Assembly: GCF_900155935.1 (NCBI RefSeq)
Contig: NZ_FTLW01000006.1
Coordinates: 1-64,000 of the forward strand
DNA: 64,000 bases
Source of the DNA: Solilutibacter tolerans
GTDB taxonomy: Bacteria; Pseudomonadota; Gammaproteobacteria; Xanthomonadales; Xanthomonadaceae
Direction: 5' to 3'
Part shown: one piece after another, positions 38,451 to 47,607 of the stretch
How positions within the stretch are numbered: position 1 is the stretch's first letter
Layout: every line of letters starts with the position of its first letter
Made by a program: the position numbers and the translations under genes
Notes under the pieces: generated by a model
Database searches by the model: none
Told to the model about the DNA's origin: nothing
The model's input: only the letters and a program-made list of their open reading frames with translations

Positions 38451-38825
38451 TCAAACCGTGAACGAGGAGCCGCAGCCGCAGGTGGTCTTGGCGTTGGGAT
38501 TGCGGATGGAGAACTGCGCGCCGGCCAAGGTCTCGGTGTAATCCACCGTCGCTTCCATCAGGTATTGCAGGCTGAGCGGATCAACCAACAAGGTCACGCC
38601 ATTGGTGATGACGGCCAGGTCGTCCTCGGCCTGGTTCTCGTCGAACTCGAAGCCGTACTGAAAGCCGGAGCAGCCGCCGCCCTGGATATACACGCGCAAC
38701 TTGAGGTCCGCGTTGCCTTCCTCATTGATCAGCTCGCGCACTTTCGCGGCCGCGGCCTCGGTGAAGGTGAGCGGCGCGTCCAGCTGCTGGTAGCCCGGCG
38801 CGGCGGTATCGATCTGCGTTTCCAT
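38451..38825 (-). CDS. erpA: Iron-sulfur cluster insertion protein ErpA
   Basis: 124 residues of the A-type carrier family. [17 protein letters not shown] and the C-terminal CGCGSSF carry the three conserved cysteines that hold the cluster. It delivers Fe-S clusters to apoproteins. It lies between the DUF6776 gene and nudC, with short gaps. Confidence 0.96.
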   Translation of the reverse strand: METQIDTAAPGYQQLDAPLTFTEAAAAKVRELINEEGNADLKLRVYIQGGGCSGFQYGFEFDENQAEDDLAVITNGVTLLVDPLSLQYLMEATVDYTETLAGAQFSIRNPNAKTTCGCGSSFTV

Positions 38826-38856
38826 GTGACAAGGATGGGGGCAGCAGTCCCTTGCA

Positions 38857-39537
38857 TCAAGCGCCGGCGATGTCTTTCCAATTGAACGCCGTCTCCACGG
38901 CCTTGCCGGATGCCGGTTTCAGCTGAACGATCAGGCGGGTGGGCGTGAAACCCGCGGGCAGCGCGAATTCGCCGCTGACGCGTTGCAGATAACGCAATTG
39001 ATAGTCGATGGCGGGAGCATCCGGCTTTTGGCGCAAGTCGGCCCAATCCAGCTGCTCCAACTTGCCGTTTCGACTGCCTTCGACCGTTAGCTGCACATTG
39101 CCGCGACTGGTGCCGGCTTGCTCGCGGCCTTGGGTGAGGGTCAGCTCGAAGCCCCAGACGTTTTCGGCGGCCTGCGGGCGGACATGTGCGGCGTGCACAG
39201 ACAGACCACGGCGCTGCACGTCCGGGCTGACGAAGCGCTCGTAAAAGTCGAGGTCTGCACGCAGGGCCGCGATCTGCTCATCGCGCTCGGTCAGTGTGTT
39301 TTGCAGATCCAGCATCGCTTGGCGGCTGATCTGGTCCGATTGGCGCAGATTGGCGATCTCTTGCTGCATCCGTGCGCCTTCCCCGCCTGCCCCGGCCTCC
39401 GCGCGCGCGGTGCGCGCATCCTGTCGATAGCCCCAGGCGGTCAGCCCAACCAGCAGCGCTGCCAACAGGAAGACGATGGCCAGCAGCCAGGGAATCCAGA
39501 TGCGTCCCGGACGAATCTCGCGTTTGCTCGAATTCAT
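38857..39537 (-). CDS. DUF6776 family membrane protein
   Basis: 226 residues. One transmembrane helix ([20 protein letters not shown]) is followed by a coiled coil (about 60-95: [20 protein letters not shown]). A C-terminal beta-rich domain contains [11 protein letters not shown] and [11 protein letters not shown]. Xanthomonads carry this family next to erpA. Function is unknown. No catalytic motif is visible. Confidence 0.8.
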   Translation of the reverse strand: MNSSKREIRPGRIWIPWLLAIVFLLAALLVGLTAWGYRQDARTARAEAGAGGEGARMQQEIANLRQSDQISRQAMLDLQNTLTERDEQIAALRADLDFYERFVSPDVQRRGLSVHAAHVRPQAAENVWGFELTLTQGREQAGTSRGNVQLTVEGSRNGKLEQLDWADLRQKPDAPAIDYQLRYLQRVSGEFALPAGFTPTRLIVQLKPASGKAVETAFNWKDIAGA

Positions 39538-39631
39538 GAGCCCGTGATACCGCTTAAGCCACCATCAAGCAAGCCTGCTGCATATACTCGTGCCGTGTGG
39601 CCCGTGGCGGCCACCTGCGGGGGACAACATC

Positions 39632-40315
39632 ATGGTGCTTTTCGGTTTGCTCGGCCTTCCTGAAGTCGACCTGCCTTCGATCTCGATGGGCTCGATGTCG
39701 GAAGCCCACGTATTCGCGATCGGTATCCTGCTGGCCTGGCTGGCGGGTATACGCGTGTACCTGACAGTCTTCGGCGTCGGCATCGCCGGTGCGATGGGCT
39801 GGATCGACCTGCCACAAGCCTTGCAGGCGACCGAATCCCCCTGGGTACTGGGCGTATCCGGCGCACTCGCCATCGCGGAATTCTTCGCCGACAAAATCCC
39901 GGGCGTGGACAGCGGCTGGGATCTCTTGCACACCTTACTGCGTGTCCCGGCTGGCGCGTTCCTCGCCGCCGCGGCGATGTCGCCCGATGGCAGCCTGGGG
40001 CCCGGCGTGCTGGCGGCAGGTGCCGGCGTCACGCTGACCAGTCACTTCCTCAAATCCACCACGCGCGCGGCGCTGAACACCTCGCCCGAACCGGTCACCA
40101 ACTGGACCGCCTCAGTCGGCGAAGACGTGATGACGGTCGGCGGCCTGGCACTGGCGTTCTCGCACCCGTGGATCGCCCTGGCGATCGTGGTGACGGTCAC
40201 GGTGGTTTTCGCACTACTGGTCTGGTGGGTATGGCGAAAGTTGGCTCGCGGCGCGCGTCGCCTGCTGGACCCGCAACCTGCCACGGATGCACCGCCGCTT
40301 GATCCACCTCGCTGA
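39632..40315 (+). CDS. DUF4126 membrane protein
   Basis: 227 residues from ATG 39632. Several membrane helices with the family signature AGIRVYLTVFGVGIAGAMGW, then SGALAIAEFFADKIPGVD and LHTLLRVPAGAFLAAAAM. The C-terminus is basic and proline-rich. Function is unknown. The start is chosen because the upstream part of the frame lacks family resemblance. Confidence 0.85.
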   Translation: MVLFGLLGLPEVDLPSISMGSMSEAHVFAIGILLAWLAGIRVYLTVFGVGIAGAMGWIDLPQALQATESPWVLGVSGALAIAEFFADKIPGVDSGWDLLHTLLRVPAGAFLAAAAMSPDGSLGPGVLAAGAGVTLTSHFLKSTTRAALNTSPEPVTNWTASVGEDVMTVGGLALAFSHPWIALAIVVTVTVVFALLVWWVWRKLARGARRLLDPQPATDAPPLDPPR

Positions 40316-40329
40316 TGGGGTGATGTCGC

Positions 40330-40944
40330 TTAGCGGTCACCGCCACCGCCCTCGCCCGGCCTGCCTGACCCGTTACCCCGCTGGCCGACTTGTGGCGGCC
40401 GACGACGAGGGCGCTTCGCGCTGAAGCCACGTACATCCCGGTTGGGCTGAGGCACCGCTTGGGCACCGGCGATATCCCGCGCTAGCGGCGCCAGATGCTG
40501 CAAGGCCCGCGAATACACGCCGCGCTTGAACATCACCACATTCTGGACCGGATACCAGAAATCGACCCAGCGCCAATGGTCGAACTCGGGGTGGTCCGTC
40601 ATGTCGAGGCGCACGTCTTCCTCCTGCCCCTTGAGCTGGAGCAGGAACCACACCTGTTTCTGGCCGATGCACACCAGCCGGTCACGGTGACGAATGGCGC
40701 GCGGCGGCAGGCGATAACGCAGCCAGCCCGGGGTGGCTCCCAGTACGTCAACATGTTCGGGCAACAAGCCGGTTTCTTCGCGCAACTCGCGATACATGGC
40801 CTCCAACGGTGTCTCGTCGGAATTCATGCCGCCCTGTGGGAACTGCCAGCCATCCCGGCGTACCCGGCGGGCCCAGAACACCCGACCGTCCGGGTGCATG
40901 AGCACGATACCCACGTTGGGGCGATAACCGTCCGGATCGATCAC
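40330..40944 (-). CDS. rppH: RNA pyrophosphohydrolase RppH
   Basis: 204 residues if started at GTG 40944, which has AGGAG eight bases upstream and gives the family start [16 protein letters not shown]. An ATG at 41049 in the same frame would add 35 residues that do not fit. The Nudix box [20 protein letters not shown] is intact. A proline/glycine/arginine-rich tail of about 45 residues follows the catalytic domain. It removes the 5' pyrophosphate of mRNAs before decay. Confidence 0.93.
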   Translation of the reverse strand: MIDPDGYRPNVGIVLMHPDGRVFWARRVRRDGWQFPQGGMNSDETPLEAMYRELREETGLLPEHVDVLGATPGWLRYRLPPRAIRHRDRLVCIGQKQVWFLLQLKGQEEDVRLDMTDHPEFDHWRWVDFWYPVQNVVMFKRGVYSRALQHLAPLARDIAGAQAVPQPNRDVRGFSAKRPRRRPPQVGQRGNGSGRPGEGGGGDR

Positions 40945-41090
40945 GACGCGGACTCCTAAGGTGTTGGGGACAACGCCCCGCTGACCCGAATGTGCCATGC
41001 CCGGCGCGAGCGGACAAGTCGGCGCCGTATTGATTGACGATGGAAGCACGAGGGTGCAGAATTGCCGGCTCGCCGCGCTTGCGCGTCGAC

Positions 41091-41167
41091 GGCTATGTAG
41101 CTCAGCCGGTTAGAGCACGTCACTCATAATGACGGGGTCGGTGGTTCGAGTCCACCCATAGCCACCA
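41091..41167 (+). tRNA. tRNA-Met (CAT, elongator)
   Basis: 77 bases with all four arms. The acceptor stem GGCTATG pairs with CATAGCC, followed by the encoded CCA. The anticodon loop reads CTCATAA and the T arm GGTTCGAGTCC. It differs from initiator tRNA, which lacks the first acceptor pair. A CAT anticodon could also mark a lysidine-modified tRNA-Ile, but the D and anticodon stems resemble elongator Met. Confidence 0.95.
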
Positions 41168-41177
41168 TCTCCAGAAG

Positions 41178-41204
41178 CCCGCGGCGACGCGGGTTTCTTC
41201 GTTT
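41178..41204 (+). terminator. Intrinsic terminator after tRNA-Met
   Basis: CCCGCG-GCGA-CGCGGG forms a perfect stem with a tetraloop, followed by TTTCTTCGTTT. Confidence 0.8.
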
Positions 41205-41285
41205 CGGGCCACCCGCCCCGCCCGACGCGCCGCCCACCTGCCCGACTTGCTAGCATCGCCGGGCCACCAGCCGAAGCCGCATCAC

Positions 41286-41651
41286 ATGGACATCTTCAAG
41301 GTCTTCACCCTGGAAGCCGCACACCGCCTGCCCAACGTGCCGGAAGGCCACAAGTGCGCGCGCCTGCACGGGCACTCGTTCCGGGTGGAGCTTCACGTCA
41401 GTGGCCCAGTCAACCCGCAGATGGGCTGGGTGATGGACTTTGCGGACGTGAAGCGCGCCTTCCAGCCGCTGTACGACCAGCTGGACCATCACTATTTGAA
41501 CGACATCCCCGGCCTCGAGAATCCCACCAGCGAGCGCTTGGCCGAGTGGATCTGGGACCAGCTCAAGCCCGACCTGCCCCTGCTATCGGCCGTGGTGGTG
41601 CATGAGACCTGCACCTCGGGCTGCCGCTACAGCGGGCCTGCCGCCGCCTGA
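41286..41651 (+). CDS. queD: 6-carboxy-tetrahydropterin synthase QueD
   Basis: 121 residues from ATG 41286. Family motifs: [23 protein letters not shown] with the zinc histidines and catalytic cysteine, [11 protein letters not shown], and the final [12 protein letters not shown]. It is the second step of queuosine precursor synthesis. No other queuosine genes lie nearby. Confidence 0.93.
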   Translation: MDIFKVFTLEAAHRLPNVPEGHKCARLHGHSFRVELHVSGPVNPQMGWVMDFADVKRAFQPLYDQLDHHYLNDIPGLENPTSERLAEWIWDQLKPDLPLLSAVVVHETCTSGCRYSGPAAA

Positions 41652-41682
41652 AGCTGAACGTTCAGGAACAAATCGCCCCGAT

Positions 41683-41724
41683 TTGTTGCATCGCACAAAA
41701 TTCCTGTTATGCTGCACCGCACAA
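41683..41724 (+). promoter_or_regulatory. Phasin promoter with two TGC-rich direct repeats
   Basis: TTGCAT (41686-41691) and TATGCT (41708-41713) are spaced by 16 bases. Overlapping them are two copies of a 16-base element, TTGTTGCATCGCACAA (41683-41698) and ATGCTGCACCGCACAA (41709-41724), with 13 of 16 identical positions. Similar TGC-rich elements bind the polymer-sensing repressor PhaR in other bacteria (inference). Confidence 0.55.
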
Positions 41725-41768
41725 GTCGGATATCCCGGCTTGTTCGTCCCCATTTCGAGGAACACACC

Positions 41769-42173
41769 ATGTACCAGCAGCAGTTCAATGAGCAGTTCGC
41801 CGCCGCTACGCGCCAGTTCGCTGAGACTGCGGCCCGTGTCAACCGTCTCGCCATCGAGAACGCCGAGCAGGTCTTCGGCCTGCAGATCGCCGCGATCGAA
41901 GGGAACGCCAACGCGACCTTCGCGTTCTGGAACCAGCTGACCGAGGCCCGCGACTTCAACGGCCTGCGCGACGTCGTTCCGGCTGGCGTCCAGGTTACCC
42001 GCGAGAACACCGAGCGCGCGATCGCCGCCGGCCAGGAAATCTACGACCGCACGGTCAAGACCAACGAAGCCATCGCCCAGATCGCCAAGGGTGAAATCGA
42101 GCAGGTGGCCGCCAAGGCCCAGGCCGAGGCCGAGAAGGTCGTGAAGACCACCGCCAAGAAGGCGCGTCGTTGA
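41769..42173 (+). CDS. Phasin family protein
   Basis: 134 residues, mostly helical. FNEQFAAATRQFAETAARVN and ETRAFNG-like EARDFNGLRDVV, then QVTRENTERAIAAGQEIYD, are typical of phasins, which coat polyhydroxyalkanoate granules. The C-terminus is Lys/Ala-rich. No polymer synthase gene lies in the window. A strong terminator follows at 42205. Confidence 0.85.
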   Translation: MYQQQFNEQFAAATRQFAETAARVNRLAIENAEQVFGLQIAAIEGNANATFAFWNQLTEARDFNGLRDVVPAGVQVTRENTERAIAAGQEIYDRTVKTNEAIAQIAKGEIEQVAAKAQAEAEKVVKTTAKKARR

Positions 42174-42204
42174 TCGATTGATCCTGCCCTTTTTGCAGGA
42201 CGCG

Positions 42205-42235
42205 AAAACCGGCAGCTTCGGCTGCCGGTTTTTTT
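42205..42235 (+). terminator. Intrinsic terminator after the phasin gene
   Basis: AAAACCGGCAGC-TTCG-GCTGCCGGTTTT is a perfect stem with a TTCG tetraloop followed by more T residues. It also serves bioD on the other strand. Confidence 0.93.
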
Positions 42236-42246
42236 ATGCGTGTGAT

Positions 42247-42870
42247 TCACAGACGCGGCGGCATCACCTGCATCGGCGGCTGGCCCAGCACGCGGGTGAG
42301 GATGGCGAGGTTGTCATCGAAGCTCGCCATCAACGGTTCGACGGGGTTGGCGATCCAGCCTGCGAATTCGCATCCATCACCGATGATCGCGCGCTGCGTC
42401 GCACGTGCCTGATGCACGCACCCCAACCGCATCCCCACCACCATCAACACCGGCAGTTGGAGCGCACGCACGACATCGGCCTGTTCCAGCGTTTCGGTGA
42501 GCGGCGCCAGCCAACCACCCACGCCTTCGACCAATACACCCTCATGCGCAGCACGCAATCGCGCATAGGCTTGGGTGATGTTGCTTAAGTCGATGGCCAC
42601 GCCTGCGTCTCGCGCCGCGATCTCCGGTGCGACAGGCAGCGGCAGCGCATAGGGATTGCGGTCGATGTACGCCGCATCCAAACCATCGGCTTCGATATGC
42701 GCAAGCGCGTCCTCGCTCCGCCAGCCTTCCACCGTCTCGATGCACCCGCTCGCCACCGGTTTCATGCCGATGATGCGCTGCGCCGATGCGCGTGCATCGC
42801 GCAACAACGCGCAAGTCACGAAGGTCTTGCCGATCTCGGTATCGGTGCCGGTGATGTAGGCGGTCGGCAT
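42247..42870 (-). CDS. bioD: Dethiobiotin synthetase
   Basis: 207 residues. The P-loop AYITGTDTEIGKTFVTCALL, then KPVASGC and VEGVGGWLAPL, are the BioD motifs for ATP, diaminopelargonate and the dethiobiotin product. It closes the ureido ring of biotin. It overlaps the upstream TMEM175-like gene by one base. No other biotin genes are nearby. Confidence 0.95.
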   Translation of the reverse strand: MPTAYITGTDTEIGKTFVTCALLRDARASAQRIIGMKPVASGCIETVEGWRSEDALAHIEADGLDAAYIDRNPYALPLPVAPEIAARDAGVAIDLSNITQAYARLRAAHEGVLVEGVGGWLAPLTETLEQADVVRALQLPVLMVVGMRLGCVHQARATQRAIIGDGCEFAGWIANPVEPLMASFDDNLAILTRVLGQPPMQVMPPRL

Positions 42871-43643
42871 TACTTGTCGTCAGTGGCAGGCGGTGGCATC
42901 GGTGCATTATCGGCAACCCGCACCTCGTCCCTCGGCATTCGACGCTCGGCGCGCGTCCAGTGCCAGGGCAGCAGGAACGAATTCAGGGCGTACAACCACA
43001 TCGGCAGGCTCAGCAAGAACCCTGGCTCGGGTTGCCAAACCAACATCAACATGCAGGTCAGGATGCTGGCCGCGGCGATGACTGCCTGGATAGCATGCAT
43101 GTCACGCTCCGCCACCAGGAGGTGCCGCTCGCGGGGTTCCAACGCCAAGGCATCGGCCTGGCGCAGGGAGTGACGATTGAGCAGCCACAGGATGATGCTC
43201 AGCAAGCCCACGCCGAATCCATACACGATGAAGGCGGTCATCATGTCGCCGACGATGTTGGCGCGATCGATCCCCAGTTCGCTTGGCAAGGCGCCGCCAC
43301 TGATGGTGTTCAAGAATGCCGAGAGCACCATCCGCAAGGGATAGACGAATACCAGCACCACCAGCACGAACGCCAGGCTAAGGACGGTCGTCACGCCATC
43401 CTCGAGTCCGAAGCGCCGGCTCCAGCGGTTGTGGCCCAGCCAGAACGTCGATAGCAAGATGAAGGACAGTGCGAACGTGGGCACGCGCCAGAGTGCTTCC
43501 CGGAGTTCGGCGACCGTGTCCGGCAGTTCGTTGAAGAAAATCACCAGCAAGGTCATCGCGAAGGCGAACGAGGCATCCACGAAAGCCTCGAGCCTGGTGA
43601 CCTCCTCACCCCGCAGCAAAAATCCATCCTTGTCGCGTTTCAT
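42870..43643 (-). CDS. TMEM175-type (DUF1211) potassium channel-like protein
   Basis: 257 residues with about six membrane helices. The signature RLEAFVDASFAFAMTLLVIF resembles the FSDGVFAIAITLLVL motif of bacterial TMEM175 potassium channels. The protein FWLGHNRWSRRFG, then a second half (FIVYGFGVGLLSIILWLLN), follows. Only one strong copy of the signature is seen. It is probably a potassium-permeable channel. Coupled to bioD by a one-base overlap, probably by chance of packing. Confidence 0.75.
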   Translation of the reverse strand: MKRDKDGFLLRGEEVTRLEAFVDASFAFAMTLLVIFFNELPDTVAELREALWRVPTFALSFILLSTFWLGHNRWSRRFGLEDGVTTVLSLAFVLVVLVFVYPLRMVLSAFLNTISGGALPSELGIDRANIVGDMMTAFIVYGFGVGLLSIILWLLNRHSLRQADALALEPRERHLLVAERDMHAIQAVIAAASILTCMLMLVWQPEPGFLLSLPMWLYALNSFLLPWHWTRAERRMPRDEVRVADNAPMPPPATDDK

Positions 43644-43686
43644 CGTTGTCCCCTGCCGATATCGAGCGATCAGCTACACTGAGCAC

Positions 43687-44169
43687 ATGTTTATCGCATC
43701 CCGATTGACCGGCGACAAGCCCGCGCAATATGCGCAACTGTTGCAACAGGCCGAAGCCCTGCTGCATGGCGAACGTGACCTGATCGCCAATGCGGCCAAT
43801 CTTTCCGCGCTGCTGTTCAACGCGCTGCCGGATCTCAACTGGGCCGGCTTCTACTTATACGACGGCCATGAGTTGGTCGTCGGTCCTTTCCAAGGCCTGC
43901 CCGCCTGTGTCCGCATCCCGCTCGACAAGGGCGTGTGTGGCGCGGCGGCCCGCACGCGCGAAACACAACGCGTCGAAGACGTGCATGCGTTTCCCGGACA
44001 CATTGCATGTGATTCCGCATCCCAATCGGAAATTGTCATTCCATTGATCAAGGATGGCGTACTGATCGGCGTACTCGACATCGACAGCCCCAAGCTCGCG
44101 CGCTTCGATGCCGACGACCAGCAGGGACTGGAAGCCATCGCCCGCGCCTGGGTCTACTCACTGCCCTGA
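43687..44169 (+). CDS. msrC: Free methionine-R-sulfoxide reductase (GAF domain)
   Basis: 160 residues from ATG 43687. A single GAF domain with the fRMsr signature: LNWAGFYLYDGHELVVGPFQG, then LPACVRIPLDKGVCGAAART and FPGHIACDSASQSEIVIPL. The catalytic cysteines are those of LPACVRI, KGVCG and HIACD. It reduces free methionine-R-sulfoxide. It marks the left border of the Tn7-like region. Confidence 0.93.
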   Translation: MFIASRLTGDKPAQYAQLLQQAEALLHGERDLIANAANLSALLFNALPDLNWAGFYLYDGHELVVGPFQGLPACVRIPLDKGVCGAAARTRETQRVEDVHAFPGHIACDSASQSEIVIPLIKDGVLIGVLDIDSPKLARFDADDQQGLEAIARAWVYSLP

Positions 44170-44549
44170 ACCTTCACCGCGGGCCTTAAGCGCGGCCCCA
44201 CACCGAACAAAACGCCGGGTCTCCTGGGGCTCGACATTAGAGTCACGGTCAAAGTAACAAAACAGTTGAGGTAGTACACAAGATCCCCGCATATCGGGTT
44301 CTGCCCTAGTGCGCTCTCATAGAGTGAACAAAGAAGACCTTCTCAGTCACCCGCAATGCTTTGGTGTATCTGGCGATCGGGAAAGACCAGGGACTGCCCC
44401 TGTGCTCGCTGCTATAGAAACGTCCCAGAGCATCAACCAGCCACGCCGCGGGTCCATGCCGGCCTTTTCTCCGGTGGATCGATCTTTTCTAGGATCCGCA
44501 GCGCCCATTTTTGTCTTCCTAGGTCGCGGTGCGTCGACAGCATGACACG
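44170..44549. other. Intergenic region left of tnsE; no transposon end found
   Basis: 380 bases of lower GC with no convincing gene. The left end of the Tn7-like element should lie here, yet I found no TGT-start with repeats matching the right end and no TTAAT duplication. It may be lost or too diverged. Confidence 0.5.
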
Positions 44550-46035
44550 TTAGTCAGGATCATCTTTGAGCAATTCGGATACATGGGACCGGCCAAGGCC
44601 CGTCAGCCATCTCGGCAATTTAGCCCCTATTTCCTTGATCGTGGCCGATTCGGAGCCATTTCGCCGCACGACAGCCAAGGTATAGGAGGTCTGTCCTTCC
44701 AAGGGCTCTACTTCGATCAGATACCCGAGCACATTTGGCGTCTTGAGCCGACCGAACATGACCAGCCGGTCAGGCGGCTGGCAGGCCGGCACATGATCAG
44801 ACAATGCCTGGATGCTGAATTGCAGCGTCCAGCCGGCACGGGATTCGATTGCATTCTGGAATGCCTGGATGAAGATTTCGAAATGCAGCGGCGTGGCATC
44901 GCGCCCTGGAATGCCAAGAAATTCGGCGCTCGTTCTCCCGCCCGGACGTCGTTCGTCATCGAAGCTGAGTGGAGCCTCTGGCGGCGGCAATCTGGCTTCG
45001 CTACCTTCGCCACCACCGCTATTTTGTGCGCCACCCTGCTTCCTGCTGGAATAAATATCGAAGACCCGTGCAGGATCCGAATCGTCATGCTCGATGACCC
45101 GTTGACGCACCAATGTCGGCTGCCCAACGCCCTTTGGATCTTGATTGTTTCCGGCACGCGATGGCTTTTCCTTCCCAGCGCCTTTGTCCGTTTCAACCGC
45201 TAACGACATGCCTGGATTCTTGGGTGGTGGCCCCTTCTTGTTATGAAAGACCAGAAGCGTCCGATAAGGCGGCTTGCTGCGGGATAACGTGCCCAAAACG
45301 TCGCTGATGAAGAAATCCCCTGACCCGAGATAGTGACCTACGACTTTCCATCGTGACGAAGATGCTTGAGGGGGAAGGCACTGCAACGGAACCCGATCAT
45401 GTCTGTCGATGCACTTGCGCTGCGCTTCCGCAAATCGATGATGGAACACGTCCGAAAAGGACTCAGCCCAAGCGGACTCAAAGAGCAGTTTGGCAAGATA
45501 ACGTCCAAACGCCTTCGTCACTGTCCCTTGTGGCACTAAAGCCGCGATATGCAGCCTTGCTTCGTCACCGCGCAACTCGCCACTCGCAAGTTCACTGAGG
45601 ATGAGAGGCCGCAGGAGGGCGTGCGAGATCATCCTGGTTTGCGCAAGGAATGCGCGCAAGACCTGTATACACGGGATAACGAGCCGACCACGCTCCAGCT
45701 GAAATGCTAGGCAATACTCATCCTGTAGCGCCGGCAAACGCATCCATCCAGGCTCGCCATGCGTGGCTTCGGCCCAGGACAGCAGTCGAGGCTGCGCTTC
45801 CAATTCCACATTGAGTGGTTCGTGCGCCACGGCATGCCCGGTGAGATAGCCGTTGACGAAGACCGAGCCAGGCCAACAGCCCCCATGGCAACCTCAAGTC
45901 GAATACATCGCCCTTGCTATCCGCGAAATAGGCATGGGTTCGCCATTGCCGCCCACGGCCCCGAGCATCAGGAGACCCGACGGCGACCAGTGTCGCCTGG
46001 GCATGCGGGCCCAGAGGCCAATCCTTGATCTGCAT
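44550..46035 (-). pseudogene. tnsE: tnsE-like gene, split by a frameshift
   Basis: Two overlapping frames make one TnsE-like protein of about 493 residues. The first (ATG 46035) encodes about 50 residues, ending DVFDLRLPWG. The second continues as PGSVFVNGYLTGHAVAHEPL and runs to the stop at 44550. They meet at a run of five G residues (45880-45884 on the plus strand); removing one G would join them. The long part resembles TnsE in its SxxRVxDIYSSRK-like region and in LAVVRRNGSESATIKEIG, where Tn7 TnsE has VGVQRNGSEFVLLEV. The middle is disordered and polar. TnsE directs Tn7 to conjugating or replicating DNA. Homology is judged by eye. Confidence 0.7.
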
Positions 46036-47607
46036 CCTGCACGTCCTGTGTCGCTTGCGAGCACTGCCGCTGCAGCCAAGGGTAGAGGTTGATTGCGGAA
46101 CGAGCTAGCGCCTTTGCACGGTCAGTCCAAGGCGAGCGAACACGCGCCGAGCGTAGAAGCTGCCAAGGCTCCGGGGCATGGGCATAGTGCTGAGCCCACT
46201 CCCGCACTGCGTTTGCCAACCGGCGCTTCAGGAACTGCTCTTGAGTTTCTGACCATCGATCCAGCGCCACACGAAGTTTTGGTAGCTTGGCCAACTGATT
46301 TTGATGCACGCCGGTCATCCTCAACTGCCGTTGCAGGCTTGCGACCGATACGCGATGCCGCTTGCTGTGAGCGCCGGTCACCAGGGCGCCGAACGCAGCA
46401 GGGAGTTTCCGGGTCAGCTCTCGGTCGCGGCTTTTCCAATCGATGCGGCCTGGACGAGCAGCCATTTGCGACTTTCGGCGAACGGCGTTCCAAGCGCGCA
46501 ACCAGACCGGGCTGTGCCGATAGAGCCGCATGTACAGATCGGGACGCTTCAGTCGCCAGACCTTTGCCCCCGCCGTTGGAAATTGAGCGGAAAGCTCGCG
46601 CCACGCTCGCCGATCCGCGGCCACGACTTTCGATTCGGCCTTGACCTGTGTGGATGATCGAGGCCGTTGCCTTGGCTTCGAGGCGCTTCTGGCAGATACG
46701 TCAGACGTCAGCTCCGTCAGCAACGCTTCCATCATCAGATGCTGGAGGGGGTGCGAGCTCTTGCGTGGTGAGCGCACTAGCGCTGCGATCCAATGTGATG
46801 AATGCTCGATGTCGGTGCGCACATCCAGGAATTGCCACCACGCCATCGGCAGGCCGGATCGCGCCTCAGGCAGCAACGACGCCCACCGCACACGACCGCC
46901 TGATGTCAGCCAACCACCGCGACGCATGAAGTCTAAGTGGTGCCGGCGCCAAGCATTCGCGCCGATCGGGCCTTTACCTGCAAACAATTCCTGCGATCGC
47001 ACGGCAATGGCCGACGCGCGTTCCGGGTCAAGAATCCGCAACTCCTTGTCATCGGTTCGCATGGCCGCGCGGAGATCAACAGCCTGGTGCTTATGGCTGC
47101 GCGCAGACAGCACCACGCGGCTTTCAATCAATGGACGGGCATGGATCGGACACCAAATCACACCCGGGCATTGATGCAGACGCCGCCAGACAGGTGCACC
47201 CCATTCCCGTGCATCGTCTTTAGCGCACTGCGCGCAGTAACGAAGTTGGCGTGTGGCCGCTACGGCGCTAGCCGTCACGCCAACAGCCGCATGGATATCA
47301 TCACCGTGGCGACTTCCAATCATCCACTGCTTGAGCATCCGCCGACGCCCAGGCAACAGCACAGAGCCGTAATACGGAAGCAGCGTATGCCTATCAATCA
47401 GATCGGTCGCTGGCATTTTTAATGCCTTGGCCAACCCCCCAGATGGCATGGAAGATCCCAGGCTGCCGCCCGATTCTCGGATCCAAGCACCTGCGCCATT
47501 GCCTGCCGCGGTGATAATCCGCCGGCCATGCGCGCATAGCGCGCCAACAGGCTGTACAGCAGTTCATCCGGTGCGGCGACCGGAAAGAACAATAATCTTC
47601 CGGTCAA
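45968..47607 (-). pseudogene. tnsD: tnsD/tniQ target-selection gene, split by a frameshift
   Basis: Two frames make a TnsD/TniQ protein of about 545 residues. The first starts at ATG 47607 (FFPVAAPDELLYSLLARYAR, typical TniQ N-terminus) and reaches CHLGG. The second continues LAKALKMPATDLIDRHTLLPYYG and holds the CCCH zinc-binding region (YCAQCAKDDAREWG, then HQCPGVIWCPIHARPL), ending at 45968. The break is at six G residues (plus-strand C run 47435-47440); one added G would restore the frame. TnsD binds the glmS end and recruits TnsC. The start overlaps the tnsC stop (ATGA). A sequencing error, a ribosomal slip or true decay are all possible. Confidence 0.8.

Noticed and set aside
44309-45203. 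Plus-strand frames in and beside the tnsE region
   Set aside because: No family resemblance, and they are antisense to the tnsE-like gene.
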